Below are positions 14,746-23,836 of a stretch of DNA of 64,000 bases, one piece after another; position 1 is the stretch's first letter; every line of letters starts with the position of its first letter. The notes below the pieces were generated by a model. The model worked only from the letters and a program-made list of their open reading frames with translations, had not been told where the DNA came from and ran no database searches. Where the stretch lies: NCBI RefSeq assembly GCF_030053895.1, contig NZ_CP125781.1:2852001-2916000 (forward strand), read 5' to 3'. Both the position numbers and the translations under genes were made by a program. This DNA comes from Trabulsiella odontotermitis (lineage in GTDB: Bacteria > Pseudomonadota > Gammaproteobacteria > Enterobacterales > Enterobacteriaceae).

Positions 14746-16625
14746 TGGTTTTTCTCCAGCCAGGCCTGAAACATCAGAACGTTCCATAATTGTCGAGAAT
14801 AGTCCTTTTTTCCTGTCAGATGCTTTTCCCATCGGCTGCGAATGACGGAAGCATTAAAATAGCCTTCTCTATCCAGGCGTTCTTCATTGAGAAGAAACTC
14901 AGCCCAATCCCTAAGGGGACCACGTAGCCAATTTGCTAATGGCACAGAGAACCCTTTTTTCGGGCGCTCGATCATTTCACGTGGAACATAACGATAGAGA
15001 ATATCTCTCAATGGCAACTTACCCGTTCCGTTTCGGATCTTAGAATCGAATGGCATTTGCCAGGCAAACTCAATAACGCGATGATCTAACAAAGGAACTC
15101 GAGTCTCGAGGCTACTGTACATTGCCGCGCGATCTACTTTCACTAAAATATCGTCCGTCATATAGACCAAGGCATCAGTTGCCATCATCCATTCAACGAA
15201 ATTATCCGTTTTAGGCCACAATTCCGGATTGTTAAACGCAGTATAAGGCTCACACCCTTTCAAAACGACTGATTCAGGTAATTGCCAGTGGCTAATGATC
15301 TTTAGATAAAATGCCTCTCGGGAAGCTGCGTCCAAACAAGTCGCGAGTTTTTGTAATTTCTGTGGCAGTGGCAGGCTTTGTGCGTTTTTCGCAATGAATC
15401 CTCTTAATGCGAGAGGGATGCGTTTCACTGAACTCCAATATCGCGGCGTAAACTGATATGGAGTATAGCCACCAAATAGTTCATCTCCTGCATCACCACT
15501 TAACGCAACAGTAACATGCTGACGCGCCATTTTTGACACCATGATGGTAGGAAGCTGAGAACTGTCAGCAAAGGGTTCGCAATAGATATCCGGCAACGAA
15601 GGTATAAGCTCAAGGATGTCTTTTTCTGAAACATACATATCAGTATGATCAGTGCCCAAGTGTCTGGCAACAGCGGCTGCATAAGGTGCTTCATCAAAAC
15701 GCTCATCTTCGAAACCGATTGCGAACGTCTTAACTGGAATTGATGAGAACTTTTGCATTAAGGAAACTATCAGGCTGCTGTCCACACCACCACTAAGAAA
15801 AGCTCCTAATGGCACATCTGACAACATTTGATCACGAATACTTGCGGAAATTATCTCTTCCAACCGATCAGTACATTCACTTTGGCTACCTTCGAACGGA
15901 TTTGAAAGACCCGCTTCTATAACATCATTCATCGACCAATATGCAGTTGATGCAACATGCTGATTTGTGCCACCCGCTGAAAAAGTAATGTAGTGACCCG
16001 GCATCAATTTGTAAATTCCAGCATATATGGTATGCGGTGCTGGAATGTAACTGTGACGCATCAATAGACAAAGCGCATCGCGATTAATATCAGCAGAGAA
16101 ATCAGGATGGACTTTTAATGCTTTAAGTTCCGATCCAAATAGCAGAGTATCATTTTGCCACCCCCAATAAAGAGGCTTTTCCCCCACTCTGTCACGCGCT
16201 AGCGTCAATTTATTTTCTAATTTATCCCATAAAGCAATAGAAAACATACCAACACATGATTGCAATGTTTTTTCAATGCCCCAGAAACTAAAACAAGACA
16301 ACAGTGTTTCCGTATCGGAATGACCACGCCATTGGATTTCATTATCCTTTTGCAATAGTTTTCTTAATTCCAGATGATTATATATTTCACCATTAAAAGT
16401 AATAACATATCGTCCACATGAAGAAGACATAGGCTGGTGACCTGCACTAGAAAGGTCAATTATAGCCAGTCGAGTATGAACCAATCCAATACCAGCCTCG
16501 GAATCATACCACGTCCCAGTACCATCAGGCCCACGGCGATAAAGCACATCAGCCATTGATATAAGGACATTATTAATATCAGTGCCTTTTTTATTTATAT
16601 TAATGAAACCTGCTAAGCCACACAT
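14742..16625 (-). CDS. asparagine-synthase-like amidotransferase (O-antigen, probable uronic acid amidation)
   Basis: 627 residues with both AsnB domains. The N-terminal class II glutaminase starts MCGLAGF, with the Cys2 nucleophile exposed by Met removal. The C-terminal synthetase domain has the ATP-binding SGGVDSS at 278-284 and SGDAGDELFGGY. Only the ATG at 16625 puts Cys at position 2; the ATG 18 bases upstream would bury it. That start also has an agga site. In O-antigen clusters such AsnB homologues (WbpS/WbqG type) amidate hexuronic acids. With the GalNAcA genes in this operon, GalNAcA to GalNAcAN is the likely reaction. The domain call is sure; the substrate is inferred. Confidence 0.85.
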   Translation of the reverse strand: MCGLAGFININKKGTDINNVLISMADVLYRRGPDGTGTWYDSEAGIGLVHTRLAIIDLSSAGHQPMSSSCGRYVITFNGEIYNHLELRKLLQKDNEIQWRGHSDTETLLSCFSFWGIEKTLQSCVGMFSIALWDKLENKLTLARDRVGEKPLYWGWQNDTLLFGSELKALKVHPDFSADINRDALCLLMRHSYIPAPHTIYAGIYKLMPGHYITFSAGGTNQHVASTAYWSMNDVIEAGLSNPFEGSQSECTDRLEEIISASIRDQMLSDVPLGAFLSGGVDSSLIVSLMQKFSSIPVKTFAIGFEDERFDEAPYAAAVARHLGTDHTDMYVSEKDILELIPSLPDIYCEPFADSSQLPTIMVSKMARQHVTVALSGDAGDELFGGYTPYQFTPRYWSSVKRIPLALRGFIAKNAQSLPLPQKLQKLATCLDAASREAFYLKIISHWQLPESVVLKGCEPYTAFNNPELWPKTDNFVEWMMATDALVYMTDDILVKVDRAAMYSSLETRVPLLDHRVIEFAWQMPFDSKIRNGTGKLPLRDILYRYVPREMIERPKKGFSVPLANWLRGPLRDWAEFLLNEERLDREGYFNASVIRSRWEKHLTGKKDYSRQLWNVLMFQAWLEKNH

Positions 16626-16639
16626 AACTATCCTATTTT

Positions 16640-17815
16640 TCACGAGGAACGTATATAAATTTTTGTGTTTGCCAACAAACTTATTAGACAGGCGTAAATC
16701 GCTAAGTTAACATATGCACCTAACCACCCATGAAATAAAAAAACAATTGAGAAACACGACAAAATATTTAATAGTTTTTTCCCAGCATATTTTGATACAA
16801 TATAATAAGGAAGACAAAGAATAGCCAGAATATAAAAGACGAAAAATACCGACTCTCCCCTCAATATAAAAAGCCAACCAACAAGCCCAACATTAATATT
16901 CCATGATGGATTAGGTATATTAAAAAAATAGCCCACCAAATATGTAGTTACTTTATTAACTTCAATATTTAAAAGCTTTGATATGACAATTTGAGGCAAC
17001 CCTTCCCAGTAATAACCAGAAAATTTATTCTCCGAATATTCTCTATATAATGCAGAGGAATTATCTAGAATTAATGCTAGATGTCCTACATGTTGAAAAC
17101 GATTCAACAGGTAATCAGTGCCCATTGAATATCTATCAATTGTAAAGTAAGAAGGAATTCCACTTATAAAAGATAGAGCTGATACCCCAGTCCGCATTGC
17201 CCATTTCGCCTCTATGATCGCGGGCATCACGGCCAGTAATATTAGTAAGCAAAAAAACAATCTGATAAAGGATTTTAAAGAAATTTTAGCATAAGGGTAA
17301 CGAGACAAGATAAGAAAAAAAATAATAAAAATACCACTCATCCATCCGCGTAATAACATCGAGAAAGTATAGGCCACAATATTTAGCCAAAACAGAAAAG
17401 GGGATTTTAAGCAAAGTGAAATAATTATAGCAATATTATCAGGCTGAAGAAGAATAAAAAGATAGTTTGTGAATGAGCCACCTTCAATTCTTTCAGTGCT
17501 GCCTGCAGTGTTTATTCCCATTTTATAATTAAACAGAGCAAATGTGAATTGTATAATAAACAACACCGCTCCCCACGAATTACCTAATGTCAAATCATTA
17601 TGTGATATTTTTTTATAAAATAATCTATATAATACATATAAAAAAAGAAGGCAGGAAACCTGTAGGATAAACGAATAGACTAATGATTCAGCACTAATTT
17701 TGAAAAAAGTAGTCTCTACCTTAACTCCATCGTTCATGCATCCCAAGACCATCGTCAGGAAATTCACAAATAAATACAGAATGATTAAGAGCACTACCGG
17801 GTTAAGAGCCAGCAT
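16640..17815 (-). CDS. wzy: putative O-antigen polymerase Wzy
   Basis: 391-residue, very hydrophobic integral membrane protein with about 10-11 predicted TM segments and a larger polar loop around residues 200-290 (RFQHVGHLALILDNSS ... EGLPQIV). This is the topology of Wzy O-unit polymerases, which are too divergent for a sequence motif. It is the only unassigned multi-TM protein in the cluster besides the flippase, which supports the call. It is extremely AT-rich and sits between the GT2 transferase and the AsnB homologue. Wzy would join O-units at the periplasmic face with WzzB setting chain length. Confidence 0.75.
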   Translation of the reverse strand: MLALNPVVLLIILYLFVNFLTMVLGCMNDGVKVETTFFKISAESLVYSFILQVSCLLFLYVLYRLFYKKISHNDLTLGNSWGAVLFIIQFTFALFNYKMGINTAGSTERIEGGSFTNYLFILLQPDNIAIIISLCLKSPFLFWLNIVAYTFSMLLRGWMSGIFIIFFLILSRYPYAKISLKSFIRLFFCLLILLAVMPAIIEAKWAMRTGVSALSFISGIPSYFTIDRYSMGTDYLLNRFQHVGHLALILDNSSALYREYSENKFSGYYWEGLPQIVISKLLNIEVNKVTTYLVGYFFNIPNPSWNINVGLVGWLFILRGESVFFVFYILAILCLPYYIVSKYAGKKLLNILSCFSIVFLFHGWLGAYVNLAIYACLISLLANTKIYIRSS

Positions 17816-17906
17816 ATCTTCAAACTCATTTTAATTAATAGAAAAACTCCAACCATGAAGGTATTTATAAAATTACAAACCAAGCACCTGAAAACAATAA
17901 AAATAT

Positions 17907-18863
17907 TCATACATTAGATTTTAACTCTGTAAAACGCAATGACGCTCTTAATTTGCACAATAAAACCACCAAACCCGGAGTAAAAGAAAAAATAAAAAAA
18001 CATATTTGTTTTGCAGATATTAACTTAAGCTGTATTGACTTACGAATATATAAACGCATACCGTCTGAATCACCTAAAACCGCGGATTGATAGGCATATT
18101 TGAAAAGAGCTCTGGCATAAGCTCTTTTAACAAAATTTTTATTATCACCATCTAATAGAGCCTTTTGGAAGATACGATGACATGCTGATACAAGTAACGG
18201 ATTGATTTTTTTATTATTAACAGACATACCAGTAAAAACTCTATAAGAACCTAAAGAGTCATTGATATGATAAATATTTCCCTTACAAACCTGCCTTGTG
18301 TGTATTTCGATATCTATTGCACTGTCAGTCAATTCACCCCAGAACGAATCTTTGAGATCATTCCGGAACATTTTTGAAGAATGAGCAAAAAAAGGCAAGT
18401 TCATATATAAATCATACTTATTATATATACCTTGAGGAAAATCTTTGTATTTTTCCTTGATTCTTTTCCCATTTTTATCAATCAAACAAACTTCATGCGA
18501 AACGATACAACAGTCAGAATTATCATCCAGTACCTTAGCTTGCAAAGAGATTTTTTCACGTGCCGCCAGATCATCCCCGTCAATATGTGCAATATATTTC
18601 CCTCTGGCTATTTTATATACAGATAGTATATTCTGAAAAGCACCAACGTTTTTCTCATGTAAAATTGTTGTTATCAGTTGAGGATACTTAGATGCATAAC
18701 GTTTTATGACATCAACAGTACCATCAGTCGAAGCATCATCACCGATAATAATTTCATACTCAAAACCGCAGCACTGATTAAGCAAAGATTCCAGACAAGG
18801 GCCAATATAAGCTCCTTGATTATAAGTCACAACACAAATAGAAACTTTAATTTGGTTTTTCAT
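17907..18863 (-). CDS. family 2 glycosyltransferase (O-antigen)
   Basis: 318 residues with a GT-A fold. N-terminal VSICVVTYNQGAYI is followed by the nucleotide-binding GDDASTDGT (41-49) and the metal-binding DGDD at 95-98. A hydrophobic stretch near the C terminus (ICFFIFSFTPGLVVLLC) may anchor it to the membrane. The start lies inside the 3' end of wzx (17-base overlap) and has a poor Shine-Dalgarno, so translation is probably coupled. It is AT-rich like its neighbours. Donor and acceptor sugars are unknown. Confidence 0.83.
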   Translation of the reverse strand: MKNQIKVSICVVTYNQGAYIGPCLESLLNQCCGFEYEIIIGDDASTDGTVDVIKRYASKYPQLITTILHEKNVGAFQNILSVYKIARGKYIAHIDGDDLAAREKISLQAKVLDDNSDCCIVSHEVCLIDKNGKRIKEKYKDFPQGIYNKYDLYMNLPFFAHSSKMFRNDLKDSFWGELTDSAIDIEIHTRQVCKGNIYHINDSLGSYRVFTGMSVNNKKINPLLVSACHRIFQKALLDGDNKNFVKRAYARALFKYAYQSAVLGDSDGMRLYIRKSIQLKLISAKQICFFIFSFTPGLVVLLCKLRASLRFTELKSNV

Positions 18864-20385
18864 TTTTTGTCAATTTATTTCGCAGTATTTTCATTGCTTC
18901 GCTTGAAGATAAAACAGCAATGCCCAAGCTCACGCTCGATAAGAGAACTATCATCAATAAATCTTTAATTCTATCAAATTGAAAATTGTATAAGTAATTA
19001 AAAACATATCCTGTGATTATTACTGGAATATATACTCTAACGATATTATTAAAGAACCATTTTATGTGTAATCCGGGTTCAAGCTTTGAGTGTACAAAAC
19101 CAACCCAAACTAGTAGATACAATAAATTAGTAAACACCCATGCATAACCAGCTCCAACTCCACCATAGTTTTTAGCCATAAAAACAATCAATGGAATCAA
19201 AGAAAATAGCATTACTAAATTGCCGACAAAATGGTATTTAAGTTTACCTCTGGCATATTGAAGATAATATGGGAAAGCCGATACTGCCAACAAGCCATTG
19301 CCAACAGCATAGGCAGAAAGAATTGGAGCACTATCATGTGCTAACCCCCGATCACCTGTCCAGATATAAAGCAAAGGTTCCGAACAAAAAGCTAACACAA
19401 CTGAAGTTGAGCTTGCTATGACACAAACTAACTGCGTAGTACTATTATATAAAGCTAATAATTTGTCATTGCTACCTTCAGCATGAAGTCGCGCAAATCG
19501 CGGCAATAAAGCAGTGCTTATGGGGCCACTAATAATCATTATCCCGCTGGCAACCAGTACAGCCAGAGTGAAATGTCCATATTCTTTCAGTGATAATATT
19601 CCAGAGAGAACTAACTTATCCGTTTGTGTTATCATTACCCAAATAGACGAGGTAAAAGCGATCGTAAGCGAAAATGTCAGCACTGATCTCACAGGCCTAA
19701 ACGACCAGCCGATTTTTCCTAGACCTTTTGAGCCCGGAATAAGATGCCTACTTATAAAGAAAAAACCGCTAAATTCAATTATCGCAATAGTAAACTGATG
19801 CAGGAAAAATACAACAGGAGTAAAACCAAATATATACATTGTAAAAAAAACGAAAATAAATCGCAGTGTACAGATTACGACGTTAAAAGAGCTTAGCCAA
19901 ATTAGTTTTTCCGCCCCGGTAATTACACCTCGATAGAGACCACAAAGCCACCTTAATGCAACACATACAGCAATAACCTTTATGCTTAACACGACTTCAG
20001 ACAATGGCAATGTATTAATATGTAACCAATATTTAGTAATATCTCCAGCAGAAAAAAATAGTAATCCTCCCCCGACAACGGCAATACTTACAAAAATCAC
20101 ATTCAGTGCTCTCAGTAATTTCCGGTAGTCTAACGCATTCGTTGAACCTCCATAATAGCGAGCAGTTTCTCTTCCAATAGTAGGCGTTAGCCCCAGATCG
20201 AGCAGAGTAAACCATGATTGTAACATTGTAAAAAAACCAATTAACCCATAAGCCTCAGCTCCCATGTATTTTATGTATAAAGGGAGAATCAGTATTCCTA
20301 TGGCGCTAACATAAATTTGGCTTACATAATTTGCAATAATATTTTTTTTAAAAGACACGTCAGGAATATCTCGTGATAATAACAA
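18847..20385 (-). CDS. wzx: O-antigen flippase Wzx
   Basis: 512-residue MOP/PST-family exporter with about 12-14 TM helices along its length and the N-terminal KKNIIANYVSQIYVSAIGILILP typical of Wzx. It moves the undecaprenyl-pyrophosphate-linked O-unit across the inner membrane for polymerisation by Wzy. The 3' end overlaps the GT2 gene. A 350-base gap separates it from the upstream transaminase gene. The family assignment is strong; substrate specificity is not predictable. Confidence 0.88.
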   Translation of the reverse strand: MLLSRDIPDVSFKKNIIANYVSQIYVSAIGILILPLYIKYMGAEAYGLIGFFTMLQSWFTLLDLGLTPTIGRETARYYGGSTNALDYRKLLRALNVIFVSIAVVGGGLLFFSAGDITKYWLHINTLPLSEVVLSIKVIAVCVALRWLCGLYRGVITGAEKLIWLSSFNVVICTLRFIFVFFTMYIFGFTPVVFFLHQFTIAIIEFSGFFFISRHLIPGSKGLGKIGWSFRPVRSVLTFSLTIAFTSSIWVMITQTDKLVLSGILSLKEYGHFTLAVLVASGIMIISGPISTALLPRFARLHAEGSNDKLLALYNSTTQLVCVIASSTSVVLAFCSEPLLYIWTGDRGLAHDSAPILSAYAVGNGLLAVSAFPYYLQYARGKLKYHFVGNLVMLFSLIPLIVFMAKNYGGVGAGYAWVFTNLLYLLVWVGFVHSKLEPGLHIKWFFNNIVRVYIPVIITGYVFNYLYNFQFDRIKDLLMIVLLSSVSLGIAVLSSSEAMKILRNKLTKNEKPN

Positions 20386-20736
20386 TGGAATAACAAATTA
20401 TCGAAGCTGCTTAATATATCTACTAGCAAGGTTAGCGCTTACCAATATCAATACACATAGAAGCTTCCAACACCAACTTTCCATGTGTACCGACTTTACG
20501 AAGCTTTTTTTTGATATTTTATTACAATCACTTATTATTGCGCATCTGCGAATTATATGAACCTTGTAATACAACTATAATTTGTTGCTTTACTTTGGGT
20601 CAAAGTGTATACAATACCATCAATCCAACCTATAAGACATTAGGTTATTTTATAGCAACTAAGCGAAAACGATAGCTCAACACTCATGGCTTATCCGCAT
20701 CAAAATCTAATAAAACGCGCAATCCCAATTATAACC
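20386..20736. other. 350-bp AT-rich gap between the transaminase gene and wzx
   Basis: No full gene. On the - strand a 25-codon open stretch (about 20433-20510) reads NIKKKLRKVGTHGKLVLEAS and ends at a stop. This faintly resembles the beginning of a left-handed-helix acyltransferase, so a decayed gene is possible but unproven. No clear terminator or promoter is seen. It is the only sizeable gap inside an otherwise compact operon. Confidence 0.35.
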
Positions 20737-21849
20737 TCAAGCAGCACTTCTAATAAGCCCCACAATCCTTTCAAGATCAGACTCATCTAACTCTGGATAC
20801 ATAGGCAAGCACAATACTTTATGAGATATATTAAGCGCTACAGCTGTATCATGGTTTACGAAAAAAGTATTCTTTTTATAAACATTGAATTCAGAAATTA
20901 TCGGGTAAAAATAGCGACGAGCAATAATGTTATTCGCTTTCAATAATTCATCTAATTCATCACGGGACAGCGGATATGCGTCTTCAATCAAAATTGGAAA
21001 ATATGAATAGTTAGATGTTTTTTGGCCCGCAGAGGGTACAATAGTGATGCCATCAATTGAAGATAAATTTTTATGATAGTAGGAATTAACTCGGCTTCTA
21101 CCGGAAAGAAACTTCTCCATATAATTTAACTGAAGTAAACCAAAAGCCGCATTGACCTCACTCATTTTACCATTTGAACCAATAGTATTGATGGTAAGTT
21201 CGTTTTCGTAGCCAAAATTTTTCAAACGTTCAATTCGCTCTTTCATTTCTTTGCTAGAACAAATTATAGCGCCGCCTTCAAATGTATTGAATACTTTTGT
21301 TGCATGGAAGCTAAGTACGCTCAAGTCACCATGGCGAAGTACACTACCCTGGTCGTCCTCAACACCAAAAGCATGGGCTGCATCGTAGATAACCTTTAGA
21401 TTATGTTTTTTTGCAATAGCTTCGATGGCGTTAACATCACAAGGGTTACCGTAGCAATGCACCGGCATGATAGCAGTTGTTTCAGGTGTTATTGCAGCTT
21501 CGATCTTAGATGGATCAAGATTTAATGTTATGGGATCGATATCAACAAAAACAGGTTTTAAACCGTTTAAAACTAAAGAATGACTGGTTGCAACAAACGA
21601 GTAAGGAGTTGTAATGACCTCACCTGAAAGCTCAAGTGCCTGGACGGCTGTTTGCAACGCAATCGTGCCATTATTGAACAAGCAAATATATCTTACGCCG
21701 AGATATTTACACAATGCTTTTTCTAATTGTTGGTGCATCGGGCCATTATTCGTCAGTTGTTTGTTTTCCCAAATTTCTTCGAGATAAGGGATAAATTCAG
21801 CCAGTGGAGGGAGGTTAGGACGTGTAACGAAAATAGGCTTATTACTCAT
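20737..21849 (-). CDS. vioA: sugar-nucleotide transaminase, VioA-like (dTDP-4-amino-4,6-dideoxyglucose forming)
   Basis: DegT/DnrJ/EryC1 family PLP enzyme of 370 residues. The PLP lysine is predicted as K185 in SFHATKVFNTFEGG, with YDAAHAFG (155-162) and FNNGTIAL as cofactor sites. The N-terminal RPNLPPLAEFIPYLEEIW and QLTNNGPMHQQLE strongly resemble VioA of E. coli O7 and Shigella, which transaminates dTDP-4-keto-6-deoxyglucose to dTDP-Qui4N. An FdtB/QdtB-like 3-amination would need a ketoisomerase, and none is present. It starts 2 bases after rmlA with an aaggaat ribosome-binding site. Confidence 0.75.
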   Translation of the reverse strand: MSNKPIFVTRPNLPPLAEFIPYLEEIWENKQLTNNGPMHQQLEKALCKYLGVRYICLFNNGTIALQTAVQALELSGEVITTPYSFVATSHSLVLNGLKPVFVDIDPITLNLDPSKIEAAITPETTAIMPVHCYGNPCDVNAIEAIAKKHNLKVIYDAAHAFGVEDDQGSVLRHGDLSVLSFHATKVFNTFEGGAIICSSKEMKERIERLKNFGYENELTINTIGSNGKMSEVNAAFGLLQLNYMEKFLSGRSRVNSYYHKNLSSIDGITIVPSAGQKTSNYSYFPILIEDAYPLSRDELDELLKANNIIARRYFYPIISEFNVYKKNTFFVNHDTAVALNISHKVLCLPMYPELDESDLERIVGLIRSAA

Positions 21850-21851
21850 GA

Positions 21852-22718
21852 TTATTCCTTGATCAATGACATTAAGTATTGACCGTATCCATTTTTTATA
21901 GATTCGTTCGCTTGCTGAAGTATCTGTTCTTTACTCAGCCATTTGTTGTGATATGCAATCTCTTCCAGACAAGCGATTTTAAAGCCTTGATGTTGCTCAA
22001 TAGTTTCGACAAAATGTGAAGCTTCCAGCAAACTTTGATGGGTTCCTGTATCAAGCCAAGTAAAGCCCCGTCCCAGTAGCTCCACATTAAGTTCACCTTG
22101 CTGCAAATACACTTCATTTACGCTTGTAATCTCTAACTCACCACGAGTTGAAGGTTGAATAGTTTTCGCGATTTCCACAACTTTATTGTCATAAAAATAC
22201 AATCCTGTAACAGCATAATTCGATTTAGGATGCCTTGGTTTTTCTTCAATCGAGAGTGCTCGTTTATTTTCATCGAAATGAACTACACCGAAACGTTCAG
22301 GATCTTTAACCTGGTAGCCAAAGACTGTCGCTCCAACTTTACGCCCTGCTGCTTCTTTCAACTTTGGAGAAAAGCCTTGCCCGTAAAAGATATTATCACC
22401 CAACGCCAGACAGACATTGTCGCTACCAATAAAGGCCTCGCCTATAGTGAATGCCTGGGCCAGCCCATCGGGTTTTGCTTGTACTGCAAACTCTAACTGT
22501 ATGCCGAACTGTGCACCATTACCTAATAATCGCTGAAAATTTTCAGAATCTTCTTCAGTGGTGATGATCAATATTTCGCGTATCCCTGCCAGCATTAGCA
22601 CTGATAGTGGATAATAAATCATTGGCTTGTCATAAATAGGGAGCAACTGTTTGGATATACCTTTTGTTATGGGGTATAGCCGTGTCCCCGAACCACCGGC
22701 AAGAATAATTCCTTTCAT
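21852..22718 (-). CDS. rmlA: glucose-1-phosphate thymidylyltransferase RmlA
   Basis: Makes dTDP-glucose from glucose 1-phosphate and dTTP. 288 residues with the nucleotide-binding [11 protein letters not shown] start, [17 protein letters not shown], the metal-site LGDNIFYG, and [20 protein letters not shown]. Usually it is grouped with rmlB, rmlD and rmlC. Here it stands alone with a transaminase gene, so the dTDP-sugar made is probably an amino sugar and not L-rhamnose. It duplicates the activity of RffH in the common-antigen pathway. Confidence 0.93.
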   Translation of the reverse strand: MKGIILAGGSGTRLYPITKGISKQLLPIYDKPMIYYPLSVLMLAGIREILIITTEEDSENFQRLLGNGAQFGIQLEFAVQAKPDGLAQAFTIGEAFIGSDNVCLALGDNIFYGQGFSPKLKEAAGRKVGATVFGYQVKDPERFGVVHFDENKRALSIEEKPRHPKSNYAVTGLYFYDNKVVEIAKTIQPSTRGELEITSVNEVYLQQGELNVELLGRGFTWLDTGTHQSLLEASHFVETIEQHQGFKIACLEEIAYHNKWLSKEQILQQANESIKNGYGQYLMSLIKE

Positions 22719-22766
22719 TTTATTATACTCCAGATACCATACATGTAGGCTAAGTACCTTTTATAA

Positions 22767-23792
22767 TTAATTATTTAGCAAAGTGTTTACATACCATGGC
22801 ATAGCTTCACTGATGCCTTGTGATATAGTATGGGTTGGTGAGTAACCTAATAGTTTTTTGGCTTTATTAATATCAGCTTGAGAATGACGAACATCCCCCG
22901 TGCGGAACTCTTTATAGATTGCTGATTGCTCATAAGAAACATTGTTATTACCAAGCGCTATTTTCAAAGCATCAAATAATTCATTTAATGTTGTTCTATC
23001 GCCAACAGCAACATTATAAACTTCATTTTTAGCTTCGACAGGCGCTAATGCAGCTAAAATGTTCATTTGCACAACGTTATTAATATAGCAAAAATCCCTA
23101 CTCGTTTCACCGTCCCCATTAATGACAACGTCATTATTATTAATCATAGACGCAGTCCATTTTGGTATGACAGCAGCATAAGCTCCATTTGGATCTTGTC
23201 TTTTACCGAATACATTAAAATAGCGTAGGCCGATGGTTTTAAAATTATATGTCCGAGCAAAAACCTGTGCATAAAGCTCGTTAACGTATTTGGTAACCGC
23301 ATATGGCGAAAGAGGATTGCCAATGTTTTCTTCAACCTTAGGTAGCGCTGGATGATCACCATAGGTTGAACTACTCGCTGCATAGGTAAAACTTTCAACG
23401 TTCTGATCACGTGCCGCAACTAGCATGTTAAGGAATCCAGTGATATTAGCAGCGTTTGTGGTTAATGGATCTGCAATCGAGCGAGGCACAGAACCCAACG
23501 CAGCTTCATGCAAAACATAATTTACTCCGGTAGCTGCTTTTTGACATGTTTCTGGATCACGAATATCACCTTTGATAAACCGGAATTGCTCCCATTGTTC
23601 TTTAGAAACCAATGATTGCACCTCATCAAGATTGTGTTGATGACCGGTCGCAAAATTATCCAGACCAACCACTTTTTGATTAAGTGAGAGTAACGACTCC
23701 AAAAGATTTGAGCCAATAAAACCAGCCACACCGGTTATCAACCATGTTTTCTGATTATCTAGCAGATAATTTTTGATTTCATCAAATTTCAC
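22767..23792 (-). CDS. tviC: UDP-N-acetylhexosamine(uronate) C4-epimerase, WbpP/TviC type
   Basis: Extended SDR epimerase of 341 residues with an N-terminal extension of about 17 residues before the Rossmann motif [11 protein letters not shown] (G21, G24, G27), a feature of WbpP/TviC. The active site is Y164-x3-K168 ([13 protein letters not shown]), with AASSSTYGD as the catalytic Ser/Thr segment. AALGSVPRS is a group-3 epimerase signature (acetylated substrates). With the adjacent TviB-type dehydrogenase it should yield UDP-GalNAcA, by the TviB-first or the WbpP-first order. There is a 44-bp gap to the dehydrogenase gene. Confidence 0.88.
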   Translation of the reverse strand: MKFDEIKNYLLDNQKTWLITGVAGFIGSNLLESLLSLNQKVVGLDNFATGHQHNLDEVQSLVSKEQWEQFRFIKGDIRDPETCQKAATGVNYVLHEAALGSVPRSIADPLTTNAANITGFLNMLVAARDQNVESFTYAASSSTYGDHPALPKVEENIGNPLSPYAVTKYVNELYAQVFARTYNFKTIGLRYFNVFGKRQDPNGAYAAVIPKWTASMINNNDVVINGDGETSRDFCYINNVVQMNILAALAPVEAKNEVYNVAVGDRTTLNELFDALKIALGNNNVSYEQSAIYKEFRTGDVRHSQADINKAKKLLGYSPTHTISQGISEAMPWYVNTLLNN

Positions 23793-23836
23793 AATAATTC
23801 CTTGTCACAATACATTTTCATAAAAATGGTAGAAAA

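Noticed and set aside
16626..16643. Upstream ATG for the AsnB-like protein
   Set aside because: It would leave the nucleophilic cysteine at position 8 and not 2, incompatible with class II glutaminase chemistry.
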